From Lachnospiraceae bacterium (GTDB taxonomy: Bacteria > Bacillota > Clostridia > Lachnospirales > Lachnospiraceae), in assembly GCA_014804655.1 (NCBI GenBank), contig JAAUZK010000010.1:250502-314501 (forward strand): a DNA stretch of 64,000 nt, given 5' to 3'. Every line of letters starts with the position of its first letter. Positions within the stretch are counted from its first letter, which is position 1. Made by a program: the position numbers and the translations under genes. Shown here piece after piece: positions 25,324 through 33,353 of the stretch. The notes beneath the pieces were generated by a model. That model was not told the origin of the DNA. It searched no databases and saw only the letters and a program-made list of their open reading frames with translations.

Positions 25324-26508
25324 ATGATCGTACAAAAATATAAAGACATGCTTCAGGGCAAATCGGTAATCAGGCAGTTATCGGAGTTCGCCACTGCGAG
25401 GGGCGCAGAGATCGGGTATGAGAATGTGTTTGATTACAGTCTTGGGAACCCTTCCGTGCCTACGCCGCAGAAGTTCACAGACACAATGATCGATCTGCTG
25501 CAAAACAGAAATCCCATGGAACTCCATGGCTACAGCCAGAGCCTTGGCATACCGGCCGTGCGGGATAAGGTGGCGGAATCCCTGAATAAGCGGTTTGGCA
25601 TGAATTATACGGGAAACCATATTTTTATGACCACCGGAGCGGCGGGCGCTATCGCCCATGCTGTACGGTGTGTGAGTGAACCCGGTGACGAAATCATCAC
25701 GTTTGCACCGTATTTTCCGGAATATGGTCCCTATATCAACCTGACAGGTGCAACGCTTAAGGTGATTCCCGCAGACACGGACAGCTTCCAGATCAATTTC
25801 GAAGCATTTGAGGAAATGCTGACGGAGAAGGTTGCGGCGGTTCTGATCAATACACCCAACAATCCTTCCGGCGTGGCGTACTCTTCGGAGACGCTTCGTA
25901 AACTGGCAGCAATTATGACAGAGAAAGAGAAAAAGTACGGGCATGATATTTTCCTGATTTCCGATGAGCCTTACAGAGAGATCGTTTTTGCGGGGGTGGA
26001 AGCGCCCTATCCGTCGAAATTCTATGCAAATACACTGTCATGTTATTCTTTTTCGAAATCCTTGTCTTTGCCGGGTGAACGAATCGGGTATGTGGCGGTA
26101 AATCCGGAATGTACGGATGCAGAGCTGATCAGTACGATATGCAGCCAGATTTCCAGAGGTACAGGGCATAACTGTCCGCCGTCCATCATACAGCTTGCGG
26201 TGGCGGAGGTGCTCGATCTGACCTCCGATCTGTCGGTCTATGAGACGAATATGAATATTCTGTATCGGGAGCTTACCGGTCTCGGGTTTGAATGCGTAAA
26301 ACCCGGCGGAACCTTCTATATGTTCCCTAAGGCTTTGGAGGAAGACGCAGTCGCGTTCTGCGAGAAGGCGAAGAAGTATGATCTGGTTATCGTGCCCGGC
26401 AATACGTTCGGTGCGGACGGATATGTTCGTCTTGCGTACTGCATTGATACGGAGAAGGTGGAGCGTTCTCTGGAAGCGTTCAGGAAATTTGTTAAGAGTG
26501 AGTACTGA
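25324..26508 (+). CDS. PLP-dependent aminotransferase, class I/II (aspartate aminotransferase-like)
   Basis: 394 residues with the fold-type I pattern: FDYSLGNPSVPTP at the N-terminus, the cofactor-binding TGAAGAIAHA, INTPNNPSGVAY, the ISDEPYREIVF strand whose Asp contacts the pyridine N, and SFSKSLSLPGERIGYV with the Schiff-base Lys near residue 245. The C-terminal domain has PGGTFYMFPKA and the substrate Arg in GYVRLAYC. It probably transfers amino groups between aspartate, or a related amino acid, and 2-oxoglutarate. The exact donor cannot be read from sequence. It lies 77 nt after the alpha-galactosidase and just before uppP, with no functional link to either. Confidence 0.92.
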   Translation: MIVQKYKDMLQGKSVIRQLSEFATARGAEIGYENVFDYSLGNPSVPTPQKFTDTMIDLLQNRNPMELHGYSQSLGIPAVRDKVAESLNKRFGMNYTGNHIFMTTGAAGAIAHAVRCVSEPGDEIITFAPYFPEYGPYINLTGATLKVIPADTDSFQINFEAFEEMLTEKVAAVLINTPNNPSGVAYSSETLRKLAAIMTEKEKKYGHDIFLISDEPYREIVFAGVEAPYPSKFYANTLSCYSFSKSLSLPGERIGYVAVNPECTDAELISTICSQISRGTGHNCPPSIIQLAVAEVLDLTSDLSVYETNMNILYRELTGLGFECVKPGGTFYMFPKALEEDAVAFCEKAKKYDLVIVPGNTFGADGYVRLAYCIDTEKVERSLEAFRKFVKSEY

Positions 26509-26534
26509 TTATTTAGAAAGGCATGGAAAGATAC

Positions 26535-27365
26535 ATGATAAGTATAATCGAAATCCTGAAAGCAATTTTGTTTGGTATCGTGGAAGGAATTACGGAGTGG
26601 CTGCCGATCAGCAGCACAGGGCACATGATCCTGCTCAATGAGTTTGTGACGCTTGATGTCTCGCCGGAATTCTGGGAAATGTTTCTGGTGGTGATACAGC
26701 TCGGTGCGATTCTGGCAGTAGTGATATTATTCTGGAATAAAATATTTCCGTTCCGGTTTCGGGAGAAGCCGGTGATACAGAAGGATATTTTCGCGCTGTG
26801 GTTTAAGATTCTGGTGGCGTGTATTCCGGCAGCGGTGATAGGACTGGCATTTGATGATGTGCTGGACGCGCTGTTCTATAATCCTTGGTGTGTGTCGATT
26901 GCCCTGATCGTTTTTGGTATTGCGTTTATCGTGATAGAGAACCGTAACAGAAGTATGAAGCCGAAGATTCGGGAATTGAGTCAGATCACTTATCAGACGG
27001 CTCTTATGATCGGTGTATTCCAGCTCCTGGCGGCGATATTTCCGGGAACATCCCGCTCCGGCGCAACGATAGTCGGCGCTCTTATGATCGGCGTATCCAG
27101 AACTGTGGCGGCAGAGTTTACTTTTTTCCTGGCAATTCCGGTTATGTTGGGTGCAAGTCTTCTTAAGATTGTGAAGTTTGGATTCAACTTTACAGGTGCG
27201 GAAGCAGTGATTCTGTTAGTTGGTATGGCGGTAGCTTTTATCGTATCGGTGATCGTGATCCGCTTCCTGATGGGGTATATTAAGAAGCATGATTTCAAAG
27301 TGTTCGGCTGGTATCGTATTGTGCTGGGGGCGGCGGTGCTGTTATATTTTGCACTGGCAGGATAG
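26535..27365 (+). CDS. uppP: Undecaprenyl-diphosphatase (UppP/BacA)
   Basis: 276 residues and about eight membrane helices. Dephosphorylates undecaprenyl pyrophosphate to recycle the lipid carrier for peptidoglycan; overproduction is known to give bacitracin resistance. The two family signatures are GIVEGITEWLPISSTGHM near the N-terminus (catalytic Glu/Ser/His) and FPGTSRSGATIVGAL (Arg/Ser) in the second half. The ATG at 26535 with GGAAAG 4 nt upstream gives the usual MISIIE start; 26523 is an alternative. It lies 26 nt after the aminotransferase, so they may be co-transcribed. Confidence 0.95.
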   Translation: MISIIEILKAILFGIVEGITEWLPISSTGHMILLNEFVTLDVSPEFWEMFLVVIQLGAILAVVILFWNKIFPFRFREKPVIQKDIFALWFKILVACIPAAVIGLAFDDVLDALFYNPWCVSIALIVFGIAFIVIENRNRSMKPKIRELSQITYQTALMIGVFQLLAAIFPGTSRSGATIVGALMIGVSRTVAAEFTFFLAIPVMLGASLLKIVKFGFNFTGAEAVILLVGMAVAFIVSVIVIRFLMGYIKKHDFKVFGWYRIVLGAAVLLYFALAG

Positions 27366-27465
27366 CGGTGTGAACTGGCGTAAAAGGGCGTTATTTTGGC
27401 TTTTTTTGGGTCATTTCGTATAAAATACCGAAAGAAAAGGGCAAGTATTTGTTACAGATTGTTGA

Positions 27466-27494
27466 TTGACAGTACATCGGTATTGCGTTAAAAT
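27466..27494 (+). promoter_or_regulatory. Promoter for the Lys/Ala-rich DUF6465-like gene
   Basis: TTGACA, a 17-bp spacer, then TAAAAT, one of the best promoters in the window. The leader of about 96 nt contains two small hairpins (AGTCC...GGACT and GTCCG...CGGAC) before an AAGGAGAAG ribosome site. Confidence 0.75.
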
Positions 27495-27596
27495 CCCCAT
27501 AGAGTCCGAAAGAGTGTGGACTGGGGACTTATGAAAAAGAGTAATTCATAACATTTGGCGTCCGGGAGAATCGGACAGTGTGGAAGGAGAAGACTA

Positions 27597-28049
27597 ATGG
27601 CAGAAACAAAGAAAACAGCAATTGCGAAACCGGTAGCGAAGGCAGTAGCAGCACAACCTGCAGATACAAAGACAGAAGAAGTAAAGACAACTACGGCAGC
27701 ACCTGCAGCAGAGTCTAAGAAAGAAGAGCCCAAGAAGACGGCGAAGAAGACAACTACCAGAAAAACAACAGCAAAGAAAGCGCCTGCTAAGAAGACGGCA
27801 GCTGAGAAGAAGACAACAGCGAAGAAAGAGACCGTTAAGAAAGAGGCGGTTAAAGCAACATTCAATTTACAGTTTGCAGGTAAATCCTACACAACGGAAG
27901 ATCTGGTTAAGATTGCGAAGGACGTATGGAAATACGATCTGAACCAGAAGGTCGGCGATTTCAAAACGGTTGAGCTGTATGTGAAGCCGGAAGAAAACGT
28001 AGTTTACTACGTAATCAACGGAGATGTGACAGGTAACTTCGGTATCTAA
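27597..28049 (+). CDS. Histone-H1-like Lys/Ala-rich protein with C-terminal DUF6465-type domain
   Basis: 150 residues. Residues 1-85 are low-complexity Lys/Ala/Thr, with KKTAKK, TTAKKAP and KKTAAEKK units like the tails of bacterial histone-H1-like proteins, suggesting non-specific DNA or RNA binding. Residues 86-150 form a small folded domain (FNLQFAGKSYTTEDLVKIAK, then VELYVKPEENVVYYVIN) that I associate with DUF6465, common in Lachnospiraceae. Function is unknown. The strong promoter and AAGGAG site suggest high expression, consistent with a nucleoid-associated role, but this is inference. It is monocistronic, with terminators downstream. Confidence 0.75.
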   Translation: MAETKKTAIAKPVAKAVAAQPADTKTEEVKTTTAAPAAESKKEEPKKTAKKTTTRKTTAKKAPAKKTAAEKKTTAKKETVKKEAVKATFNLQFAGKSYTTEDLVKIAKDVWKYDLNQKVGDFKTVELYVKPEENVVYYVINGDVTGNFGI

Positions 28050-28082
28050 TATACATAGCCTACTATTAAAATGACGCAGAGG

Positions 28083-28118
28083 CGGTCGATTTGAGGAAAT
28101 CTTGAATCGGCCGTTTTT
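28083..28118 (+). terminator. Terminator after the DUF6465-like gene
   Basis: Arms CGGTCGATT and AATCGGCCG, one G-U pair, followed by six T. It closes the monocistronic unit before the heat-shock operon. Confidence 0.85.
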
Positions 28119-28140
28119 TCGAGTTTGCGGAGCAAATCTC
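28119..28140. repeat. Dispersed hairpin CGAGTTTGC...GCAAATCTCG, copy 1
   Basis: A 22-bp hairpin directly after the terminator. The same sequence with one difference occurs inverted at 50282-50303. Confidence 0.7.
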
Positions 28141-28142
28141 GT

Positions 28143-28164
28143 AATCGAGCTTGCTCGATTTTTT
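28143..28164 (+). terminator. Second terminator before the hrcA promoter
   Basis: A perfect stem AATCGAGC-tt-GCTCGATT followed by T-rich sequence. It insulates hrcA from upstream transcription. Confidence 0.7.
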
Positions 28165-28198
28165 AATAATTTTTTAATAATTTTTTTTCAGGGAAATG

Positions 28199-28227
28199 TT
28201 GACAATAAAAATCTTAAGTGATAACTT
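28199..28227 (+). promoter_or_regulatory. hrcA operon promoter
   Basis: TTGACA at 28199-28204 with a 17-bp spacer to TAACTT. The CIRCE operator begins 15 bp downstream, around the expected transcription start, as in other class I heat-shock operons. Confidence 0.65.
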
Positions 28228-28241
28228 ACTACTAGAAGATG

Positions 28242-28268
28242 TTAGCACTCTAGCTGGTCGAGTGCTAA
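28242..28268. promoter_or_regulatory. CIRCE operator (HrcA binding site)
   Basis: TTAGCACTC-N9-GAGTGCTAA, an exact match to the CIRCE consensus, 16 bp upstream of the hrcA ATG. HrcA binds it to repress the operon and releases on heat stress, with GroEL aiding HrcA folding. Confidence 0.97.
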
Positions 28269-28284
28269 CAACGGGAGAAATGGT

Positions 28285-29310
28285 ATGCAGTTAGACGAAA
28301 GAAAATACAAAATATTGCAAGCCATCATTCGCAACTACTTAGAGACTGGAGAGCCGGTAGGAAGCAGAACGATCTCCAAGTATACCGATCTGAACTTGAG
28401 TTCGGCAACCATTCGTAATGAGATGGCGGATCTGGAAGAACTGGGTTACATTCTGCAGCCGCACACTTCCGCGGGACGTATTCCGTCCGATCAGGGTTAT
28501 CGCCTGTACGTGGATAAGATGATGGAAGAGAAAGAGCGGGAAGTGGAAGAACTAAGGGAGAATCTTCTTGAGAAAGAAGATAAGATGGATCATCTCCTGA
28601 AACAGGCGGCCAAAATGCTTGCGGCCAATACGGAATATGCGGCGATGGTCTCCGCACCGCAGTACCGCCGTAATAAATTGAAATTTATTCAGTTATCCCG
28701 CGTGGATATCAATCAGATTCTGGCGGTCATCGTGGTGGAAGGCAACGTGATCAAGAATACGATGCTCACGGTGGAGGAAGAACTTAGTGATGAGACGCTT
28801 TTGAAACTGAACATTCTTCTGAACACGCATCTGAACGGGTTGTCATTGGATGAGATCAATTTGGGAATGATATCAGCAATGAAGCAGCAGGCGGGAATAC
28901 ACAGTGAGATCGTGGCAGATGTGATCGATGCGGTTGCCGAGGCGATCAAGGCGGATGAAGATCTGGAGATCTATACAAGCGGCACGAAGAATTTTTTCAA
29001 GTATCCGGAACTGTCAGACCATGAGCGGGCCAGCGAACTGATCACTACCTTTGAGGAAAAGCAGCTTCTAAGCGAGCTTGTGCAGGGAAATCTGGCGGAT
29101 GAGAATAATACCGGCATACAGGTTTATATCGGCAATGAGACGCCGGTGCAGGGCATGAAGGACTGCAGTATCGTGACGGCCACATATGAGCTGGACGAAG
29201 GAATGAAGGGAACGATAGGTATCATCGGGCCCAAGAGAATGGATTATGAGAAAGTAGTTAAGAACCTGAAACTGTTAAAACATCAGTTAGATGATTTATA
29301 TAGAAAATAA
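28285..29310 (+). CDS. hrcA: Heat-inducible transcription repressor HrcA
   Basis: 341 residues. The N-terminal winged helix is the family start (LDERKYKILQAIIRNYLETG, then VGSRTISKYTDLNLSSATIRNEMADLEELGYI, then HTSAGRIPSD), followed by the GAF-like dimerisation domain with GIQVYIGNE and the closing GTIGIIGPKRMDY. It represses its own operon through the CIRCE element just upstream. GGGAG precedes the ATG. It is the first gene of hrcA-grpE-dnaK-dnaJ; no groESL is in the window. Confidence 0.98.
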   Translation: MQLDERKYKILQAIIRNYLETGEPVGSRTISKYTDLNLSSATIRNEMADLEELGYILQPHTSAGRIPSDQGYRLYVDKMMEEKEREVEELRENLLEKEDKMDHLLKQAAKMLAANTEYAAMVSAPQYRRNKLKFIQLSRVDINQILAVIVVEGNVIKNTMLTVEEELSDETLLKLNILLNTHLNGLSLDEINLGMISAMKQQAGIHSEIVADVIDAVAEAIKADEDLEIYTSGTKNFFKYPELSDHERASELITTFEEKQLLSELVQGNLADENNTGIQVYIGNETPVQGMKDCSIVTATYELDEGMKGTIGIIGPKRMDYEKVVKNLKLLKHQLDDLYRK

Positions 29311-29387
29311 GAATGACGCGAACCGACAGCAGAGCGTGGCTGAGTCCAAAGGCGAGGCAATGTGTAAGTTCGGCATAACAGAAAGGA

Positions 29388-30020
29388 ATGAGAGGCGTGG
29401 CAGAGGAGAAAGATAAGTTACAGGAAGAAAACATGACCGAAGAGGCAGCTCCTGAGACCGGGGAAAACAAAGAGGTAGCGGACGGCGGCAGTACAGAAGC
29501 GGCGGCTGAACCGGCTAAGGCGGAATCTAAGGACGATAATAAGAAAGAGAAGAAAAAGAAAGAAAAGGCGGATAAAAAACAGGAGGCACTGAAGGAGAAG
29601 ATCGAGGAACTGGAAGACAGGGTCAAACGTCAGATGGCGGAATTTGAGAACTTCCGGAAGAGAACCGAGAAAGAGAAGACGGCCATGTTTGAGACCGGCG
29701 CGAAGAGCGTGATCGAGAAGATCCTGCCGGTGGTGGATAACTTCGAGAGAGGGCTGGCGGCCGTGCCGGAGAATGAAAAAGACGGCGGTTTCGCACAGGG
29801 CATGGAAATGATCTATAAGCAGCTTATGACAGAGCTTGAAAATATGGATGTGAAACCTATTCCGGCAGTCGGAGAAGAGTTCAATCCTGATTTCCACAAT
29901 GCAGTGATGCAGGTGGAGAGCGAAGAGTACGAATCCGGCGTGGTTGCACAGGAGTTACAGAAGGGATATACCTATCGTGACAGTGTGGTAAGGCACAGCA
30001 TGGTGGCGGTAGTGAGTTAG
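29388..30020 (+). CDS. grpE: Nucleotide exchange factor GrpE
   Basis: Up to 210 residues. The first 65 or so are low-complexity acidic then lysine-rich, typical of GrpE tails. A long coiled coil (about 66-110, ending MAEFENFRKRTEKEK) leads to the four-helix bundle and the C-terminal beta domain (MEMIYKQLMTELENMDVKPI, FNPDFHNAVMQVE, VAQELQKGYTYRDSVVRHSMV). It releases ADP from DnaK. The start is uncertain: ATG 29388 has AAGG only 1-2 nt away, and GTG 29397 or ATG 29433 (AGGAAGA upstream) are possible. It is the second gene of the operon. Confidence 0.95.
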   Translation: MRGVAEEKDKLQEENMTEEAAPETGENKEVADGGSTEAAAEPAKAESKDDNKKEKKKKEKADKKQEALKEKIEELEDRVKRQMAEFENFRKRTEKEKTAMFETGAKSVIEKILPVVDNFERGLAAVPENEKDGGFAQGMEMIYKQLMTELENMDVKPIPAVGEEFNPDFHNAVMQVESEEYESGVVAQELQKGYTYRDSVVRHSMVAVVS

Positions 30021-30050
30021 AAATATATATCATAACAGGAGGAAGAAATT

Positions 30051-31922
30051 ATGAGTAAAATTATCGGAATCGACTTAGGAACAACAAACAGCTGCGTGGC
30101 AGTTATGGAAGGTGGTAAACCCACCGTTATCGCCAATACGGAAGGCGCAAGAACGACACCTTCAGTTGTAGCATTTACTAAGACGGGAGAGCGGCTTGTA
30201 GGTGAGCCGGCGAAGCGTCAGGCGGTGACCAATGCCGACAAGACGATTGCTTCTATCAAGAGAGACATGGGTACGGACAGAGGACGTACGATCGATGAGA
30301 AGAAGTATTCTCCGCAACAGATTTCCGCTATGATTCTGCAGAAATTAAAAGCCGATGCAGAGAGCTATCTGGGTGAGAACGTGACGGAAGCAGTTATTAC
30401 CGTTCCGGCATATTTCAATGACGCGCAGAGACAGGCAACCAAGGATGCAGGTAAGATCGCCGGTCTGGATGTAAAGCGTATCATCAACGAGCCTACGGCC
30501 GCAGCCCTTGCTTATGGCCTTGACAATGAGAAAGAGCAGAAGATCATGGTATACGATCTGGGCGGCGGTACCTTTGATGTATCCATTATTGAGATCGGTG
30601 ACGGCGTCATCGAAGTGCTTTCCACTAACGGCGACACACATCTGGGCGGTGATGATTTCGACCAGAAAGTAATCGACTGGATGCTGGCTGAGTTCAAGGC
30701 ACAGGAAGGCGTGGACTTATCCAATGATAAGATGGCGCTCCAGAGATTAAAAGAAGCGGCTGAGAAAGCGAAGAAAGAACTCTCTTCCGCAACCACAACG
30801 AATATTAACCTTCCGTTCATTACAGCGACGGCTGAGGGACCGAAGCATTTTGACATGAATCTTACCAGAGCGAAGTTCGATGAACTGACGCATGATTTAG
30901 TAGAGAAGACAGCAATTCCGGTGCAGAATGCAATGAAGGATGCCGGTCTGACCAATTCCGATCTCGGTCAGGTATTATTGGTAGGCGGTTCCACACGTAT
31001 TCCTGCGGTACAGGATAAAGTAAAACAGTTGACGGGCAAAGAGCCCAGTAAGTCCTTAAACCCTGACGAGTGTGTAGCGCTGGGCGCTTCCATTCAGGGC
31101 GGTAAGCTGGCAGGCGATGCCGGTGCAGGCGAGATCTTATTGCTGGATGTTACACCCCTGTCATTATCTATTGAGACGATGGGCGGCGTAGCGACCAGAC
31201 TGATCGAGAGAAATACAACCATTCCGACCAAGAAGAGTCAGGTATTCTCTACTGCGGCGGATAACCAGACTGCAGTAGATATCAATGTCGTACAGGGTGA
31301 GAGACAGTTTGCGAAGGATAATAAGTCTCTCGGACAGTTCAGACTGGATGGTATCCCGCCGGCAATGCGCGGTGTTCCGCAGATCGAAGTTACTTTCGAT
31401 ATCGATGCCAACGGTATTGTTAATGTGTCAGCGAAAGACCTCGGCACAGGTAAAGAACAGCATATTACGATCACGGCTGGTTCCAATATGTCCGATGACG
31501 AGATCGACAGAGCAGTGAAGGAAGCTGCAGAGTACGAGGCACAGGATAAGAAGAGAAAAGAAGCGATCGATACAAGAAACGAGGCTGATTCCTTTGTATT
31601 CCAGACGGAGAAGGCACTCTCCGAAGTGGGCGATAAGCTTGACGCATCCGAGAAGTCCGGTGTGGAAGCAGATTTACAGGCAGTGAAGGATATCTTAGAG
31701 AAGACAAAAGATCAGGAGATGTCTGACAGCCAGATCGACGAACTGAAAGCGGCGAAAGAGAAACTGACTAATTCCGCACAGGCGCTGTTCACAAAAATGT
31801 ATGAGAACATGCAGCAGGCACAGGGTGGCCCCGATATGGGCAATATGGGCGGTGCGGCAGACGAGAGCGCACAGTCCGGTGCAGCAGACGATGTGGTAGA
31901 CGGGGACTACAGAGAGGTCTAA
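30051..31922 (+). CDS. dnaK: Chaperone protein DnaK (Hsp70)
   Basis: 623 residues with AGGAGG before the ATG. The ATPase domain (about 1-365) shows [17 protein letters not shown], the second phosphate motif [19 protein letters not shown] and [14 protein letters not shown]. It lacks the ~24-residue insertion of Gram-negative DnaK in the first subdomain, as in other Firmicutes. The linker and substrate-binding domain follow ([17 protein letters not shown]), with a Gly/Ala/Asp-rich C-terminal tail ending in DGDYREV. It folds and protects proteins with DnaJ and GrpE from the same operon. Confidence 0.99.
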   Translation: MSKIIGIDLGTTNSCVAVMEGGKPTVIANTEGARTTPSVVAFTKTGERLVGEPAKRQAVTNADKTIASIKRDMGTDRGRTIDEKKYSPQQISAMILQKLKADAESYLGENVTEAVITVPAYFNDAQRQATKDAGKIAGLDVKRIINEPTAAALAYGLDNEKEQKIMVYDLGGGTFDVSIIEIGDGVIEVLSTNGDTHLGGDDFDQKVIDWMLAEFKAQEGVDLSNDKMALQRLKEAAEKAKKELSSATTTNINLPFITATAEGPKHFDMNLTRAKFDELTHDLVEKTAIPVQNAMKDAGLTNSDLGQVLLVGGSTRIPAVQDKVKQLTGKEPSKSLNPDECVALGASIQGGKLAGDAGAGEILLLDVTPLSLSIETMGGVATRLIERNTTIPTKKSQVFSTAADNQTAVDINVVQGERQFAKDNKSLGQFRLDGIPPAMRGVPQIEVTFDIDANGIVNVSAKDLGTGKEQHITITAGSNMSDDEIDRAVKEAAEYEAQDKKRKEAIDTRNEADSFVFQTEKALSEVGDKLDASEKSGVEADLQAVKDILEKTKDQEMSDSQIDELKAAKEKLTNSAQALFTKMYENMQQAQGGPDMGNMGGAADESAQSGAADDVVDGDYREV

Positions 31923-31952
31923 GAGCAAGGATAGGCTTGGAGGATTATAAGT

Positions 31953-33122
31953 ATGGCAGAACAGAAACGAGATTATTATGAGGTGCTCGGCATAGATAAG
32001 AATGCCGATGATGCCGCAATCAAAAAAGCATACAGAGTTCTTGCTAAGAAGTATCATCCTGATATGAATCCCGGCGATGCGGAAGCTGAGAAGAAATTTA
32101 AAGAAGCCTCCGAGGCTTATGCAATCTTGAGTGATCCTGAAAAGAGACGGCAGTATGACCAATATGGTCATGCTGCTTTCGATGGTGCGGGCGGCGCCGG
32201 CGGATTCGGCGGTTTTGATTTTAACAGTGCTGATTTCGGAGATATTTTCGGAGATATCTTCGGAGATATTTTCGGAGGCGGGCGACGCAGCGGCAGGAGC
32301 AACGGACCCATGAAGGGCGCCAATATCCGCACCACTGTCCGCATTTCTTTTGAAGAAGCGGTTTTTGGTGTAGAAAAGGAGCTTGAGCTGCAGCTTAAGG
32401 ATGAATGTACCGCGTGCCATGGAACCGGAGCGAAACCCGGCACCAGTCCCGAGACATGTACGAAGTGCGGCGGCAAGGGGCAGGTAGTTTTCACGCAGCA
32501 GTCTTTCTTCGGAACTGTCAGAAATGTCCAGACTTGTCCGGACTGCCACGGAACCGGTAAGGTGATCAAGGATAAATGCCCTGACTGCAGAGGAACGGGG
32601 TATATTGCCAATAAGAAGAAAATACAAGTGTCTATTCCGGCGGGTATCGATAACGGACAGTGTGTTCGTATTCGTGACAAGGGTGAGCCGGGCACTAACG
32701 GCGGCCCCAGAGGAGATCTGCTGGTGGAGGTTGTGGTGACCAGACATCCGATCTTCCAGAGACAGGATGAAAACATATATTCTACCGTACCCATGTCTTT
32801 TGCAATTGCAGCGCTGGGTGGTGAGATCGTAATAGATACAGTGGACGGCAAAGTGATTTATGATGTTAAAGCGGGTACGCAGACGGATACAAAGGTGCGC
32901 CTCAAAGGCAAAGGTGTTCCATCCCTGCGCAACAAGAACATTCGCGGCGATCATTATGTCACGCTGGTGGTACAGGTGCCGGATAAGTTGTCCCATGAGG
33001 CGAAGGAACTGCTGAAGAAGTTTGATGAGCAAACGGGCGATACGCTGAATGCGGCTAAGAATATATCTTCCGGCAATGCGGAAGAACCTGCCGGCAAGGG
33101 CAAGAAGAAATTCAGAAAGTAA
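31953..33122 (+). CDS. dnaJ: Chaperone protein DnaJ (type I Hsp40)
   Basis: 389 residues. The J domain (about 5-70) has YHPDMNPGD with the His-Pro-Asp that triggers DnaK ATPase. A Gly/Phe-rich stretch follows, with three near-identical FGDIFGDI units at about residues 92-108. The zinc domain has four CxxCxGxG repeats ([32 protein letters not shown]), then the two C-terminal substrate domains. It is the last gene of the operon; a terminator follows 28 nt after the stop. Confidence 0.98.
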   Translation: MAEQKRDYYEVLGIDKNADDAAIKKAYRVLAKKYHPDMNPGDAEAEKKFKEASEAYAILSDPEKRRQYDQYGHAAFDGAGGAGGFGGFDFNSADFGDIFGDIFGDIFGGGRRSGRSNGPMKGANIRTTVRISFEEAVFGVEKELELQLKDECTACHGTGAKPGTSPETCTKCGGKGQVVFTQQSFFGTVRNVQTCPDCHGTGKVIKDKCPDCRGTGYIANKKKIQVSIPAGIDNGQCVRIRDKGEPGTNGGPRGDLLVEVVVTRHPIFQRQDENIYSTVPMSFAIAALGGEIVIDTVDGKVIYDVKAGTQTDTKVRLKGKGVPSLRNKNIRGDHYVTLVVQVPDKLSHEAKELLKKFDEQTGDTLNAAKNISSGNAEEPAGKGKKKFRK

Positions 33123-33150
33123 CGGAAAAGTACAATGGTTTGAATGCAGG

Positions 33151-33184
33151 ACACACTCTCGGTGAATGGGAGTGTGTTTTTTTT
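33151..33184 (+). terminator. Terminator of the hrcA-grpE-dnaK-dnaJ operon
   Basis: Arms ACACACTC and GAGTGTGT followed by eight T. Confidence 0.9.
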
Positions 33185-33353
33185 GGAAATTTTTTCGGTT
33201 TCTTTTAAAAGTATGATGTGCTATGATATATATGCATTTCTGAGTTCGCGACGAGTTTTCTGGGAGGTGAGACATCTCAGCGGAAATACTCATAATTTCG
33301 CAAAGTAAATTTACTTTTTTGTCGGTCGTGATTGGTATTAAGAGGGAAGTAAT

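Noticed and set aside
27530..27552. Six-codon frame MKKSNS in the leader of the H1-like gene
   Set aside because: Poor ribosome site and very short; likely chance.
31695..33293. 532-codon minus-strand open frame opposite dnaJ
   Set aside because: Antisense to dnaJ and part of dnaK; low-complexity translation without motifs, a known artefact opposite dnaK/dnaJ coding strands.
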